Positions 33,940-44,253 are shown, numbered from the stretch's first letter. The stretch is DNA of 64,000 bases from CAYUVH01 sp964448135 (GCA_964448135.1 CAYUVH010000018.1:1-64000); one strand, 5' to 3'. The notes: generated by a model not told the origin, from the sequence alone. Made by a program: numbers and translations.

Positions 33940-35934
33940 ATGAAAATCCAATTTCTCAGCCTGGCCCTGCTCGTCGCGACCACGTTCGGCGCGAGCGCCG
34001 CCGATGCCAACATCGCCGCCGTCGCAAAAAGTGCCTCGCAGTTTCACGACGGCGACAGCCTGCAGCCCTTTCGTACGCTGGAAATGTGGACCCGCGATTC
34101 GCTGAATGACAAATCCCTGCGCCGCGAACTGGAGTCCACCTTCATCGAAATGGCCGGACCGGCCTCCACGTTTGAAGCGCGGCGTTTCGCCTGTATCCAA
34201 TTGAGCGTCATTGGCACCGAGCGCGCCCTGCCCACTTTGGCGCCCATGCTGAGTGACGAAAAGACCGCCGGCATCGCCTGCGTCGCGCTCGGCACGTATC
34301 CCTCAGGGAAGGCGGACGAAGTGCTCCGCAAAGCGCTTGCCTCGGCGCAGGGCCTGGCGGCGGTGCAAGTCATCAACACCCTGGGAGATCGTCGGGACGA
34401 AAAGTCCGTTCAACCGCTCGCCCGCCTGGCCCGCAGCAGCGAATCGGGCATCGCCGTCGCGGCCATGGCTTCGCTGGGAAAGATTGGTGATTCCGACGCT
34501 CGCGACGCTTTGGTCGCGCTGGGCAAGGGACTCGCCCCTGCGCTTGCGCCTGCCCTGGTGCAGGCCAAACTGCAGTGCGCCCAGATGCTGGCGGATTCCG
34601 GGGACCGCAAACGCGCTGCCGCTCTTTACGAGGAACTGCTCGCGGGCGGTTCCTCGGCCGCGGTGCGGCGTGCTGCCTACGGCGCCCTGCTGCGGCTGGA
34701 CAAGGACCAGGGCGAAGAGCGCATCAACAAAACACTTCACAGCGCGGATGACACCCTGAAACCCGTGGCCATCGCCGGCATTCGCAATCTCAAATCCCGC
34801 AAGGCCATCGAGGCCTATGGCAAAAAACTTCAACTGCTGGCGCCACAGGAACAGGTGTGGATGATTGAAAGCCTGACGGCACACGGCGAAGAGGCCACGC
34901 GGGCCACGCTGGTGGCCGTGCTGGATTCTCCGGAAACCCCCGTTCGTCTCGCCGCCATCAAAGGTTTGGGACAGATCGGCGACTATCTCGAAGTAACGCC
35001 GCTCGCCCAGCGTCTGGCCGTGGCGACCGACGTGGAAGAACAACGCGCCATTCAGCGCGCCCTGGATGGATTTCCCGGAGGCAACGTCACCGACGCGGCC
35101 ATCCTCAAGCAAATGCAGAAGGCGTCCGGCAAACCGCGCGGGATTTTGATCACCACCCTCGCTCACCGCCAGGGCGCGGCGGCCAACCGCATGTTGCTGG
35201 AGGAAACCGGCAATGCGGATCCCGCCGCGGCCAAAGCCGCGTTCCGCGCGCTGGGCCGCACGGCAGTCGGCAGCGACGTTCCCAAGCTCATCGAAGACCT
35301 GACCGAGCAAACCGACGCCGATGTCCGCGCCGAAGCCGGCAACGCGGCCGCTCAGGCGCTCGCGCGTGTGGAGCCTGCTTCCCACCGTTCCGCGCTCGTC
35401 CGCGACGGCCTCGGACGCGCCACCAAGCCCGAAAGCCGCGCGGCCATCATGCCCCTGCTCGCCGCCTGCGGCGATCCCGACTCGTTGGCAGCCCTCCAAG
35501 GCGGACTGCGTGACCTCGACTCTCGCGTTCGCGAAGCCGCTCTGCGTGGCCTGGCCGACTGGCCCAGCGCCGCGCCCTGGGACGCGTTGATGTATGTTTA
35601 TCGGCGTCCGGAAAACCCCGCATTCCGCGGCATCGCCCTGCGCGGCCTGGTCCGCATCGCGGGTGAAGTCAACACGCATCAAAGCTCCGGCCTGGCGACC
35701 CACTACAAGCAATTGATCGATGGCGCGGAAGGAGATGCCGAAATGAAAATGATTCTCGGCGTGATGGGTGACACTACGGATCCCGAGGTCCTGCCCCTCG
35801 CCGTTCGCCAGTTGGAAAACGCAGGCGTTCGTCCCGAAGCCGAAGTCGCCGTCAAAAAAATCGCCGCCTCCGTAAAAGCCAAAAACCCCCAGGCCGCGGA
35901 AGAAGCGCTGGCAAAGCTGAAGACGAAATCCTAG
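33940..35934 (+). CDS. Secreted HEAT-repeat protein
   Basis: The 664-residue protein has a signal peptide (FLSLALLVATTFGASAA) followed by about 18 helical repeats with the HEAT look: for example VRLAAIKGLGQIGDYLEVTPL and SRVREAALRGLADWPSA. Such proteins act as binding scaffolds, and in this phylum they are often exported with Gfo/Idh/MocA or cytochrome genes. It begins two bases after the upstream oxidoreductase stop, so the two likely form an operon. No enzymatic motif is visible. Confidence 0.87.
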   Translation: MKIQFLSLALLVATTFGASAADANIAAVAKSASQFHDGDSLQPFRTLEMWTRDSLNDKSLRRELESTFIEMAGPASTFEARRFACIQLSVIGTERALPTLAPMLSDEKTAGIACVALGTYPSGKADEVLRKALASAQGLAAVQVINTLGDRRDEKSVQPLARLARSSESGIAVAAMASLGKIGDSDARDALVALGKGLAPALAPALVQAKLQCAQMLADSGDRKRAAALYEELLAGGSSAAVRRAAYGALLRLDKDQGEERINKTLHSADDTLKPVAIAGIRNLKSRKAIEAYGKKLQLLAPQEQVWMIESLTAHGEEATRATLVAVLDSPETPVRLAAIKGLGQIGDYLEVTPLAQRLAVATDVEEQRAIQRALDGFPGGNVTDAAILKQMQKASGKPRGILITTLAHRQGAAANRMLLEETGNADPAAAKAAFRALGRTAVGSDVPKLIEDLTEQTDADVRAEAGNAAAQALARVEPASHRSALVRDGLGRATKPESRAAIMPLLAACGDPDSLAALQGGLRDLDSRVREAALRGLADWPSAAPWDALMYVYRRPENPAFRGIALRGLVRIAGEVNTHQSSGLATHYKQLIDGAEGDAEMKMILGVMGDTTDPEVLPLAVRQLENAGVRPEAEVAVKKIAASVKAKNPQAAEEALAKLKTKS

Positions 35935-35935
35935 G

Positions 35936-36140
35936 CGGAGAAAGCTCCAAGAACCAAAGACCAAGCTCCAGAAAAGCACCAAGGCTCAAGCCCCAAATCT
36001 CGAGATGGGTGCCGATCCTTCACCCTTTGAAGTTTGAAATTTCCCTGAAGTTTGGCATTTGAAGTTTGAAGTTTATCTGGCTTGTCGCGCCGAAGCTTCT
36101 TAGCGAAGGCGGATGCTTGGTCCTTGGTTCTTGGAGCTTC
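35936..36140. repeat. Inverted pair of AGCTCCAAG-type low-complexity repeats
   Basis: The plus-strand run (about 35943-36075) contains AAGCTCCAAGAACCAAAGAC, AGCACCAAGGCTC and TTTGAAGTTTGAAG words; the minus-strand copy (36140-36108) reads GGAAGCTCCAAGAACCAAGG. The inverted copy has supplied the last codons of the phosphodiesterase gene. CGCGCCGAAGC ... AGCGAAGGCGG at 36085-36111 recurs at about 62873-62899. Confidence 0.65.
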
Positions 36141-37482
36141 CTTCGTCCTTATTGACCAACAAATCCTTGCAGACTTTGCCGTCAACCCCCGGAAGCCGTT
36201 CATCTAATAACCAGGCAATGGTCGGCGCGACATCACGATTGTCCACCAACCCGAGCTTCACACCCGCCTTGATGCCTCTGCCCCAGGCGATCAACATCCC
36301 ATTCATCCGCAAATCGGTCGCAACATAGCCATGGCTGCCCGCCGGCGCGCCCAGGCTCGTAATGACATCTTCGGCATAAATCTCGTCCTCAAAAGCGAAG
36401 CCATCCTTTGGCAGCAGCACCAAATCAGCCATCTGGGAATTCTTTTCCGGGCTCGGCAGATGCAGTTCGGCGAATTCACCCGGTTCCAGGATGCGGGCTA
36501 TCCCTTCCTGTCCCTTCAACAACTCGATCGCCTTTTTCCGCCCGGCCTCACGATCCGCGGCATCCGTCACGTAAACAAAAGCCATCCCGCCTTCCGAAAC
36601 CGTTTGCAAGGTCGTACGCCCCAAAGTCCTCATCAAACCGGCTTTGCGAAAAATCACATTTGGATTCACGAGTTTCAACGGCCGCGCGAACCCGTGGTCC
36701 GACGCCACCAGGATGGTCGTGCTCTCGCGCAAGCCCGCTGCTCCCAGCGCCGCCACCAACTCGCCCACGTGCGCGTCCGCTGCCGAGATCGCTTTGTACG
36801 CCTCGGGTGATTGCGGCCCGAACCGGTGTTGGGCCGTGTCGGTCGCCAGCAGATGCAACAGCAACAGATTTGGCCGGCGCTGCTGCAGGACGTGGATGGC
36901 CGCCGCCGTCCATGCCTTGTCCGCAGCCACGGGCCCGGCATCGCGAAAGGTGGAATCCCGGTCGTCCTTGAGAATGCCTTTGACGATCAGCTCAGCCCGC
37001 AGGGCAGGCGTGGTATTGCTGATTGGTCCGAGCACATCGGGCATGTTGTCGTCCAGCCCGGCCGCGTTGCGCGTGCAAGGCCAGTTAATCCCGGCGGTTC
37101 TATAGCCAGCCGCGTGCAACCGGTCAAAAAGCGTAGGCACGGCCACCAATTCCTGCTGGTCACAGCCATTGTTGATCGCAACCGGCTTTCCGGGACCGAA
37201 ACGCACCAGCACGCCGTTGAAAAGGACGGAATGTTTGTTCGGATGCACCCCCGTGACAAGCGTGGTGTGGTTCGGCCAGGTAACCGTCGGGTTCGAAACT
37301 CGCAACCCCTCCGCCACCGCTCCTTCCGCCGCAAGCTTGCGCAGCGTCGGAATGGAAGCGGCTGGATCGGCCAGATAATACGCCGCCAGTCCGTCAATGG
37401 TGACCAGGATGACGTGTTGATTGGTCGAAGCGGCTACCGGCAATTCGCCTGCCAACCAGATCGTGGCGACGACCACCGGCAT
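36100..37482 (-). CDS. Alkaline-phosphatase-superfamily protein (nucleotide pyrophosphatase/phosphodiesterase-like)
   Basis: The 460-residue protein has a signal-type N-terminus (VVVATIWLAGELPVAAS), then the type I phosphodiesterase fold: metal-binding VTIDGLAA, nucleophile Thr in NPTVTWPNHTTLVTG, DTAQHRFG and ASDHGF with the zinc-binding Asp and His residues, and SHGY near the end. It should hydrolyse phosphodiester or pyrophosphate bonds outside the cytoplasm. The ATG at 37482 is chosen over a TTG at 37581, which would add a second hydrophobic stretch. The last twelve or so codons (SSKNQGPSIRLR) come from a repeat element, so the native C-terminus may have been replaced. Confidence 0.9.
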   Translation of the reverse strand: MPVVVATIWLAGELPVAASTNQHVILVTIDGLAAYYLADPAASIPTLRKLAAEGAVAEGLRVSNPTVTWPNHTTLVTGVHPNKHSVLFNGVLVRFGPGKPVAINNGCDQQELVAVPTLFDRLHAAGYRTAGINWPCTRNAAGLDDNMPDVLGPISNTTPALRAELIVKGILKDDRDSTFRDAGPVAADKAWTAAAIHVLQQRRPNLLLLHLLATDTAQHRFGPQSPEAYKAISAADAHVGELVAALGAAGLRESTTILVASDHGFARPLKLVNPNVIFRKAGLMRTLGRTTLQTVSEGGMAFVYVTDAADREAGRKKAIELLKGQEGIARILEPGEFAELHLPSPEKNSQMADLVLLPKDGFAFEDEIYAEDVITSLGAPAGSHGYVATDLRMNGMLIAWGRGIKAGVKLGLVDNRDVAPTIAWLLDERLPGVDGKVCKDLLVNKDEGSSKNQGPSIRLR

Positions 37483-37652
37483 TATGCGGATGAGTTTGCC
37501 CAGCAAAACGAGAAAACAGTAACAGGCAAGGCAGCCGGAGAAAAGCGCGGCCGTGCTCAGCCGTAGCGTACATGATTTCAAATCCGCCCACCAAATCTTC
37601 GAAATGGAGAGAAAACTTTTGCCAAAACGTGGTTTCGATTTGAACTTTCATC

Positions 37653-37669
37653 GCAGTCTGAAAGACTGC
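37653..37669. repeat. Short hairpin upstream of the helicase gene
   Basis: GCAGTCT and AGACTGC are perfect arms around GAA, ending eight bases before the helicase ATG. It resembles the first hairpin of the REP-C units (GCAGATT, ACAGACT stems). Confidence 0.5.
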
Positions 37670-37677
37670 GCGCCCTG

Positions 37678-39696
37678 ATGCCGGACCTGAGCACACTAAA
37701 CCCGCAACAACGCGAAGCCGTGGAGACCATCCACGGCCCGGTGTTGATCCTCGCGGGGGCCGGCACCGGCAAGACGCGGGTGATCACCTTCCGCATCGCC
37801 CGGCTCATCGAGCGCGGCGTTGCTCCCGGCAACATTCTCGCAGTCACCTTCACGAACAAAGCCGCGCGCGAAATGAAGGAACGCATCCGGAAACTGCTGC
37901 CGCGGCCAGCCCGCAACCAGGAGTCCGAGAAACCAGCCGGCCCCACCATCGGCACGTTCCATTCGCTTTGCTGCCGCATCCTCCGCCAGCACATCGGCAA
38001 GCTGGGTTACAAAACGAATTTCGTCATCTACGACGCGTCCGAACAGCTCGGCACGGTAAAAAAACTGCTGGCTCAAATCTCCGCCAAAGGCGAGAAAACC
38101 GATCCCAACGCGATCCTGGCCATGATCAGCCGGCTGAAAAACGGCGGTGAACGGTCCGTCTTCGGCGACGAAAGCGTGCGCGCCATGGCGCAGCACCTCG
38201 TCCGCAAATACGATTCAGCCCTCCACGCCTGCAACGCCGTGGATTTTGACGACCTGATCCTGCTCACGCTGCGCCTGTTTACTGAGCATCCCGACGCCCT
38301 CGAAGCCTGCCGCGAGCGCTATCGTTACGTGATGGTGGACGAATACCAGGACACCAATGCCGCGCAATTCAACCTCGTCCACGCCCTCACGAAGGAGCAT
38401 CGCAATCTCTGCGTGGTCGGCGACGATGACCAAAGCATCTACGGCTGGCGCGGCGCGGAAATCGCCAATCTCCTCGATATGGAGAAGCATTATCCGGAGG
38501 TGAAGGTCGTCAAGCTCGAGCAGAATTATCGCTCGACCAACACCATCCTCAGCGCGGCCAACGCCATCATCGTCAACAACGTCCGCCGCCGCGGAAAGAA
38601 GCTCTGGTCCCAAAAGCCGGGCGGGGCCAAAATTTCCCTCCAAGCCTTCGCCAACGAAGAAGAGGAGGCGCGCACTATTGTCGAGCGCATCGAGTTCTCG
38701 CGCGTGGCGGACCGGACGACGTGGGGCGATCACGCCATCCTCTTCCGCACCAACATCCAATCGCGCCCGCTGGAAATGGCGTTCCGCCAGGCCGGCGTGC
38801 GGTATCACCTGATCGGCGGGCAAAGTTATTTCGACCGGCGCGAAGTCCGCGATTTCCTCGCGTATCTCAAGGTCTTCGTAAATCCCGACGACGATGCCAG
38901 CCTGCTGCGTATCGCCAACGTGCCCGCGCGCGGCCTCAGCGAGACCACCATGGAACGCCTGCTGGCCGCCAGTCATGAGCGGAACGGTTCCGTGTTCGCC
39001 GCAATGAAGAACCCGGTGGTGATTGCCTCGTTCCCGCTTCGCGCGCGTGAAGCCGTCGAGAACTTCGCCGCGTTCATCGAGCGCGTTCGGGCGGTATCGT
39101 CTACTTCGCCCCAAATGTGGGCCGACCATTTCCTCGACGAGATCGGTTATTTCAACGAACTGCGCCGTCTGGAAAAGACGCCCGAAGCCGCCGAAGCGCG
39201 CATCCGCAGCTTGAAGGAGTTGCTCACGACTCTGGACCAGACCGGGGCCGCCACCCAACCGCTCCTCGAACGGGTGCAGGCCTTCCTGGAAGACATCACG
39301 TTGGACAGCGAGCGGGAAAGCGAGGATGACGAAGCCCCCGGCGACGCCGTCACGCTCATCACCATGCATAGCTGCAAGGGCCTGGAGTTCCCGCACGTCT
39401 ACATCGCCGGGCTCGAGGACGGCCTGCTCCCGCATTCGCGTTCCAAGCAAGAAGGCACGCTGGATGAGGAACGCCGCCTCTTTTACGTGGGCGTAACGCG
39501 GGCCATGCGGACGCTGACGATCAGCCACTGCGGCGGCCGCAAAAAATACGGCCAGATCGTGCCCTGCCAGCCGTCTCCATTTTTGAAGGAGCTGCCGCCC
39601 GAACTGGTCGAGGACGGCGAGGCCGCGGGGAAGCGTCCGGTCACGCAGGAGTCGAGCAAACAGCTTTTCGCGGCGCTGCGGGCGTCGCTGGGTTAA
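37678..39696 (+). CDS. UvrD/PcrA/Rep-type ATP-dependent DNA helicase
   Basis: The 672-residue protein carries the SF1A helicase motifs in order: Q motif LNPQQREAV, Walker A AGAGTGKT (26-33), TFTNKAAREM (Ia), VDEYQDTN (motif II, about residue 220), GDDDQSIYGWRGAE (III), EQNYRST (IV), TMHSCKGLEF (V) and YVGVTRAM (VI). Length is that of Rep or PcrA. It translocates 3'-5' on single-stranded DNA and acts in repair and replication restart. It lacks UvrD's long C-terminal tail, so I leave the exact member open. Confidence 0.95.
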   Translation: MPDLSTLNPQQREAVETIHGPVLILAGAGTGKTRVITFRIARLIERGVAPGNILAVTFTNKAAREMKERIRKLLPRPARNQESEKPAGPTIGTFHSLCCRILRQHIGKLGYKTNFVIYDASEQLGTVKKLLAQISAKGEKTDPNAILAMISRLKNGGERSVFGDESVRAMAQHLVRKYDSALHACNAVDFDDLILLTLRLFTEHPDALEACRERYRYVMVDEYQDTNAAQFNLVHALTKEHRNLCVVGDDDQSIYGWRGAEIANLLDMEKHYPEVKVVKLEQNYRSTNTILSAANAIIVNNVRRRGKKLWSQKPGGAKISLQAFANEEEEARTIVERIEFSRVADRTTWGDHAILFRTNIQSRPLEMAFRQAGVRYHLIGGQSYFDRREVRDFLAYLKVFVNPDDDASLLRIANVPARGLSETTMERLLAASHERNGSVFAAMKNPVVIASFPLRAREAVENFAAFIERVRAVSSTSPQMWADHFLDEIGYFNELRRLEKTPEAAEARIRSLKELLTTLDQTGAATQPLLERVQAFLEDITLDSERESEDDEAPGDAVTLITMHSCKGLEFPHVYIAGLEDGLLPHSRSKQEGTLDEERRLFYVGVTRAMRTLTISHCGGRKKYGQIVPCQPSPFLKELPPELVEDGEAAGKRPVTQESSKQLFAALRASLG

Positions 39697-39703
39697 TCCG
39701 CCC

Positions 39704-40498
39704 CTAGTCGCCCGGCAGCGGATGCGCGGACTTGGCCCAGTCGAGGGCGAGCCGGAACTCGTCGTTGTGCTGCTTGAAGTTCTTCACCCAGCCGGCGTGG
39801 CAGTCGCCGTAGACGACATTCGCGCCCTGGTTGCCATGATTGTCTGGAGCGTCCCAGACATTGTTCACCCCGGCGTCATCGCATTCATAAAACAGCCAGA
39901 GACGGCTCGGGCCCGGCCGGGTTCCCAGCGGTTCCGGATCGTTGTAATACTGCGTGGAGTAGGTGTTATAGAAGTTCTGGCTGATCTTCGTGCCGCGGAT
40001 TTCGCCAATGATCTCATAGCTATGCCCGTTGGAGCCCGAGGCGCCCCCCGACGCATTATTGAGCAAATCAGAGAGGATTTTCTCCCCGCTGAAAGCGTCC
40101 GTGACCCAGACATCCCCGCGCACGTTGTTCTTCGTCGCCGGACAGGTGAAAACCTTCGTTCCCGGGATAAGCCGGGGATACATCCAGCTCAAGTCGTCGT
40201 TGTTATTGACCCAGGTGTTGGCGGGAGAGCCACGGGTATCAATCAGCAACTGGCCATTGTTGTCCAACGCATACATATGGCTGGACAGTCCCATCTGGCG
40301 CATGTTGTTGAGGCAACTGATGCGCACGGCTTTCGATTTGGCTTTCGCCAGCGCCGGCAGCAACATGGCGGCCAGGATGGCGATGATGGCGATGACCACC
40401 AACAACTCGATGAGCGTAAAGCCGCGGCGCAAAGCCGCCCGGGAGTGATGAACCTGCAACTGCCGGTTCGGAGCGGAACCGTAAACGGATGTCTTCAT
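39704..40498 (-). CDS. Prepilin-type N-terminal cleavage/methylation protein, H-X10-D-C-H variant
   Basis: The 264-residue protein has a 27-residue leader and then FTLIELLVVIAI (28-39) and the family run LLPALAKAKSKA. The C-terminal motif is HGNQGANVVYGDCH, with ten residues between His and Asp and Cys in place of Gly. The mature part has many Trp and Asn as in relatives at 1871, 18042 and 57125. It is convergent with the helicase, ending seven bases from it. Function unknown. Confidence 0.87.
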   Translation of the reverse strand: MKTSVYGSAPNRQLQVHHSRAALRRGFTLIELLVVIAIIAILAAMLLPALAKAKSKAVRISCLNNMRQMGLSSHMYALDNNGQLLIDTRGSPANTWVNNNDDLSWMYPRLIPGTKVFTCPATKNNVRGDVWVTDAFSGEKILSDLLNNASGGASGSNGHSYEIIGEIRGTKISQNFYNTYSTQYYNDPEPLGTRPGPSRLWLFYECDDAGVNNVWDAPDNHGNQGANVVYGDCHAGWVKNFKQHNDEFRLALDWAKSAHPLPGD

Positions 40499-40581
40499 TC
40501 TTCAGGTTGCCATCCGCGTCGCGATCACGCGGATGGCATTGTAACTATTTCAATTTAACCGATTTCCCACGAACACAAAAC

Positions 40582-43500
40582 CTATCTTGCCTTTTCGATG
40601 AGCTGGAAGAACTGGTTGGAGCTCACCAGGCTGTCCGTGACCGTGTAATTTGTCCCGGTCACGTCGAGAATCATCGAGTTTGCATCGTCAGCCCAAGTGG
40701 TGAGGTCGGGCGAGTTCCGCAAGGTATACCCGCGATAAACGGAGTTGGCGGGATCGAAGGGAGTGTCCTTCGCCGGCCACGTCACGGTCGAATCCGTCGC
40801 GGTCTTCGAGAACTTCATCGTCGGGTAATACGGATGCGTGACCGAAGCCCAGGTGGTGCCGATGCGCAGTTCAGCGACACGCTTGGACGCCGGAGGCACC
40901 GTGCCTTTCAAGCCGAAGTCCACAATCGGTGCGTTTACACCCCAGTTGGTGACCATGCCGCCGGCGTCCGGCGCGGGCACATTCAACTCCGAAGCCCCAA
41001 ACGTCGAGCGGTCCGGATCGATCCACAACGAAACGATGTCGTCGTTGGTCACGCTGCCGCCGACCAGGTTGGTGCCGGAATTGAATTTGTAGCAGCCCAC
41101 GACCAGGTGAAGCTCGCCACGGGCGAGGGTCTTGGCCAGAGCCCATTGGCCGTTGACCGAACTGGAGCCAATGGTCGAGCCACCGCCTTTGAACACACCC
41201 AGCCAGCAGGAGTCTCCACCATTGGAAACCTGCGTGCACAGTTTGTAATTCCAGCCGTCGGCCGTGGCATCGCCAGTCAAACCCCCAATGGTATCGAAGG
41301 TACCCTGGCTGAAGGTGGCACCCTGGTCCAGGTGTAACAGGCAGGAGAAATAAACCGCGCCATTGGTCTGGTTCACCCCGCCGAAGACGAGATGGTTGTT
41401 ATTCGCGGCACTGCTGAAATACCACATGTTGACGCTGTGGCAGTCCATTCCCGGCCACGGGAATTCGCCTTGCCCGGTTCGATTCACCGACACGTAGTTT
41501 ACCAGGTCGTTCTGCTGGACCGCGGAGTTCAACCCGCCCAGTTGAGCCCAATAGGCAGGCTGGCCGCTCGCCTGGTTCCAAACGGTGATCTGGTTGGCCC
41601 AACTGTAGGACGTCACAGCCGGATAAGGACCGGTCGGGTAATCGAACGGATCATAAATAATCTGTCCCGCAATCGCGTGCGGCTTCGGCGGAGCGATGGC
41701 CACGTTGAAAGTAAACGAAGCCGACGTGCCGCCATATGCATTCGTCACCGCCAGCAAATAGGTCCCGCCGTCCGTATTGCCCACGGGTATGATGCTCAGT
41801 GCTGAAGTGCCCGTTCCAAAGTAATGACCGTCATCTGTCAACACCGTGGTGCCGTGCTTCCAGGTTAGCGTGGGGCTCCCTGACCCGCCTACGGTTGCGC
41901 TGAAAGAGGTGTTGGAACCCTGGTAAGCCCAGGCGCTCACCAAGCCCGAAATCGTCGGCGGATGCCCAACCGTCAGCGTGACGGTGTCGCTCGCGGGCGT
42001 GGTGCCTGCGAGGTTGGTGGCAATGCACGAGTAATTTGTGGAATCCCCGTCCTGCACCGAAGTAATCGTGAGGGTAGCGGTCTGCGCGCCCGACACCGTC
42101 GAGCCGTAGCCCGTCGCGCCGTTGGCCACCGGGGCCGGGCCTCGATACCATTGATACTGGACTGATCCGCCCGTAACCTTGATGTTGAAGCTCGCGTTCT
42201 GACCCTGAGCTTTGCTCACGTTTGTCGGCTGCGTGCTGATCGCCGGCGGGTCTAGGACGGTGAGCGTGGCGGAGGAGGCATTGGGGGTGGCGTTCACGTC
42301 ATAAACAGTCACGCCGTAATTCGCGATGCTGCCCGCCGTGCCGGGAGCCCCGACCGATCCGTCGCCATCACCGTCACCGACATTCGAAATCGTGAGCGTG
42401 GCCGTGGTGGAACCGGCAATGGTCGAACCGGATCCAGTGGGACCATCCGAAAGCGGTGAGCCATTCTTGTTCCAAACATAGGTCAGGGGCGCGGAACAGC
42501 CGCCCACGCCCGTAGCCACGGAGAAGGTGGCCGTGGTGCCCGCCACATTGGTGATGCTGACCAGGTTGGTGGTGAGGCAACTGGGGAAGAAGCTCAGCGT
42601 GGCGCCGGTGCTTTCATTGGTTCCGCCGTTGTTCACCGCTTCGGCGTAATAAGTGCCCAGATCGCCCGCCGCCGCGTTCGTGATGTAAAGCGTCGCGGTG
42701 TTGGCGCCACCAATGGACGACGAGCCATGGCCGGTTGGGCCGTTGGTCAAGGTCACCTTGCCGGCTCCAAAATCTGCCTTCCAGAAATAAAGCAATGGAT
42801 TCGCATTGTCGGCGCTGACCGGGCCGAATGAGGCGATACTCCCCGGATTGACCTGCGTGTTCGCCGGGCTGGTCGTGAAGGAAGGCAGTGCCGGTTGCGT
42901 CGGCGCCATGGCCACGCCGCGGAAAATTGCGCCCCCCGAGCAAGTGGCCAGCGTGGTGGGCGTGATCGTGTTCGTGCCCGTGATCCCGGTATCCGTGTAT
43001 TTGAACAGGCCGTTGTTCGCGCCCGAAGTGGTGGTGAAATACAGCACGGGGTTCGCGCCACTGTAATCCACCGCGATATGCTGCGCGTTGCCAATGCCCG
43101 TCATCTTCAACGCCGCCACCTGGCTCCACGCCGAAACTCCGTCCCAGGCAAACACAAATATGCCGCTCGTATCATTGTAATTACATATGTAGGCCCGCGA
43201 GCCGGCGGTCGGCCCCGGGGGAATCGCAAACCCCGCCGCGCTGGTGGCGCCGCTGATATACGAAACATACGTGCCCGCTCCGGTCGGCAGGTCCGGACTC
43301 AGGCTTTGGACCCCGGCGGCGATCGTGGCATACAAGTGCCCGTTATACATCGCACACATCCGGGAACCCGTGCCTAGCACCGATGTGGCCGTGCCCTGGG
43401 CCGAGGGACTCATGTAACGCAGGCCGGCAGTATAACTACCCCAGAATTTGCCCAACCCATCCGAGGCAACCCCACGATGCGCGTTGGCGCTTGAGTAGGC

Positions 43501-43893
43501 GGAATTCACGATCGGCGTGGCGTACACCCCGTCCCAGCGCAAGGTGGCAATGACGCGATTGTCGGTAGCGGCAGTGGCGCCTTCGACACTGGTGGCGTTC
43601 AACAGCGCATAGCCCGAAAAAACCACCAGCCCACCGTCGCCCGAAACAGACATGTCATGCGGTAGGGAAACGGTGCTGCCGAAGACGATCGCGCCCGCGC
43701 CATTGGTCGGAAAAGAAAAGGTCTGAATCAGCGAACCACTCGGATTATACTCGAGCAGGGCGCCGGAATTTCCGGTGGCCAGAGTATTGGAGCAGATCAG
43801 CACCACGACGTTCCCCGCCGTGAGTGCAGCGGCATGGACGCTATAGGCGGCGAGGCATAGTACGACCAGAATCGGAGCGAGGATTCTTTTCAT
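40582..43893 (-). CDS. Very large secreted Ig-like and beta-propeller protein
   Basis: The 1103-residue protein has a signal peptide (ILVVLCLAAYSVHAA), a likely beta-propeller of about 300 residues (GLGKFWGSYTAG, AQHIAVDYSGANPVLYFTT), then at least three Ig-like domains with the pattern GSTVSGAQTATLTITSVQDG and YSCIATNLAG (about 340-720), a 300-residue beta-rich region starting with DPFDYPTGPY that looks like a lectin-type domain, and a C-terminal module with YTLRNSPDLTTWADD ending in FFQLIEKAR. It is probably displayed on the cell surface and binds glycans or other cells. Confidence 0.78.
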   Translation of the reverse strand: MKRILAPILVVLCLAAYSVHAAALTAGNVVVLICSNTLATGNSGALLEYNPSGSLIQTFSFPTNGAGAIVFGSTVSLPHDMSVSGDGGLVVFSGYALLNATSVEGATAATDNRVIATLRWDGVYATPIVNSAYSSANAHRGVASDGLGKFWGSYTAGLRYMSPSAQGTATSVLGTGSRMCAMYNGHLYATIAAGVQSLSPDLPTGAGTYVSYISGATSAAGFAIPPGPTAGSRAYICNYNDTSGIFVFAWDGVSAWSQVAALKMTGIGNAQHIAVDYSGANPVLYFTTTSGANNGLFKYTDTGITGTNTITPTTLATCSGGAIFRGVAMAPTQPALPSFTTSPANTQVNPGSIASFGPVSADNANPLLYFWKADFGAGKVTLTNGPTGHGSSSIGGANTATLYITNAAAGDLGTYYAEAVNNGGTNESTGATLSFFPSCLTTNLVSITNVAGTTATFSVATGVGGCSAPLTYVWNKNGSPLSDGPTGSGSTIAGSTTATLTISNVGDGDGDGSVGAPGTAGSIANYGVTVYDVNATPNASSATLTVLDPPAISTQPTNVSKAQGQNASFNIKVTGGSVQYQWYRGPAPVANGATGYGSTVSGAQTATLTITSVQDGDSTNYSCIATNLAGTTPASDTVTLTVGHPPTISGLVSAWAYQGSNTSFSATVGGSGSPTLTWKHGTTVLTDDGHYFGTGTSALSIIPVGNTDGGTYLLAVTNAYGGTSASFTFNVAIAPPKPHAIAGQIIYDPFDYPTGPYPAVTSYSWANQITVWNQASGQPAYWAQLGGLNSAVQQNDLVNYVSVNRTGQGEFPWPGMDCHSVNMWYFSSAANNNHLVFGGVNQTNGAVYFSCLLHLDQGATFSQGTFDTIGGLTGDATADGWNYKLCTQVSNGGDSCWLGVFKGGGSTIGSSSVNGQWALAKTLARGELHLVVGCYKFNSGTNLVGGSVTNDDIVSLWIDPDRSTFGASELNVPAPDAGGMVTNWGVNAPIVDFGLKGTVPPASKRVAELRIGTTWASVTHPYYPTMKFSKTATDSTVTWPAKDTPFDPANSVYRGYTLRNSPDLTTWADDANSMILDVTGTNYTVTDSLVSSNQFFQLIEKAR

Positions 43894-44253
43894 GCAACAT
43901 GAGAGGACGGTTTAGGGGTTAAACGTTTAACGCTTCGGCTAGTTGCGAAATTTGTAACACACTTTTTACTTCGGTCAAGGGGTTATTTATGACAAGTAAA
44001 ATTGGTCCAAACCGGCGGCCAATCCCCCCATCTGGGGCCCCGGCCCGCCTGCAGCAATACGCCGTCATTCTGTTCATCCTAATCCATTTTTTCACTCCTC
44101 CCACCCCCCCATTGGGGCAGGAGCGCTGAATTGATTAATTGAAGAAAAGAAAACCTTTCCTCGTCTGTTTATGCAGCAATTCCCCGCGCGCGCAGTCGCA
44201 CGCCGTGGGGATGTTTGACACCGGCCAAGCCCCGGGAGTAGTTTGATGTTTTA
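43894..44253. other. Divergent intergenic region without recognisable gene
   Basis: The 360 bases separate the divergent Ig-like protein and the DUF1549 gene. They are less GC-rich than the flanks and include a C-rich stretch at about 44022-44050 (CCCCCCATCTGGGGCCCCGG). I found no gene or clear promoter; regulatory sites for both genes should lie here. Confidence 0.4.
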
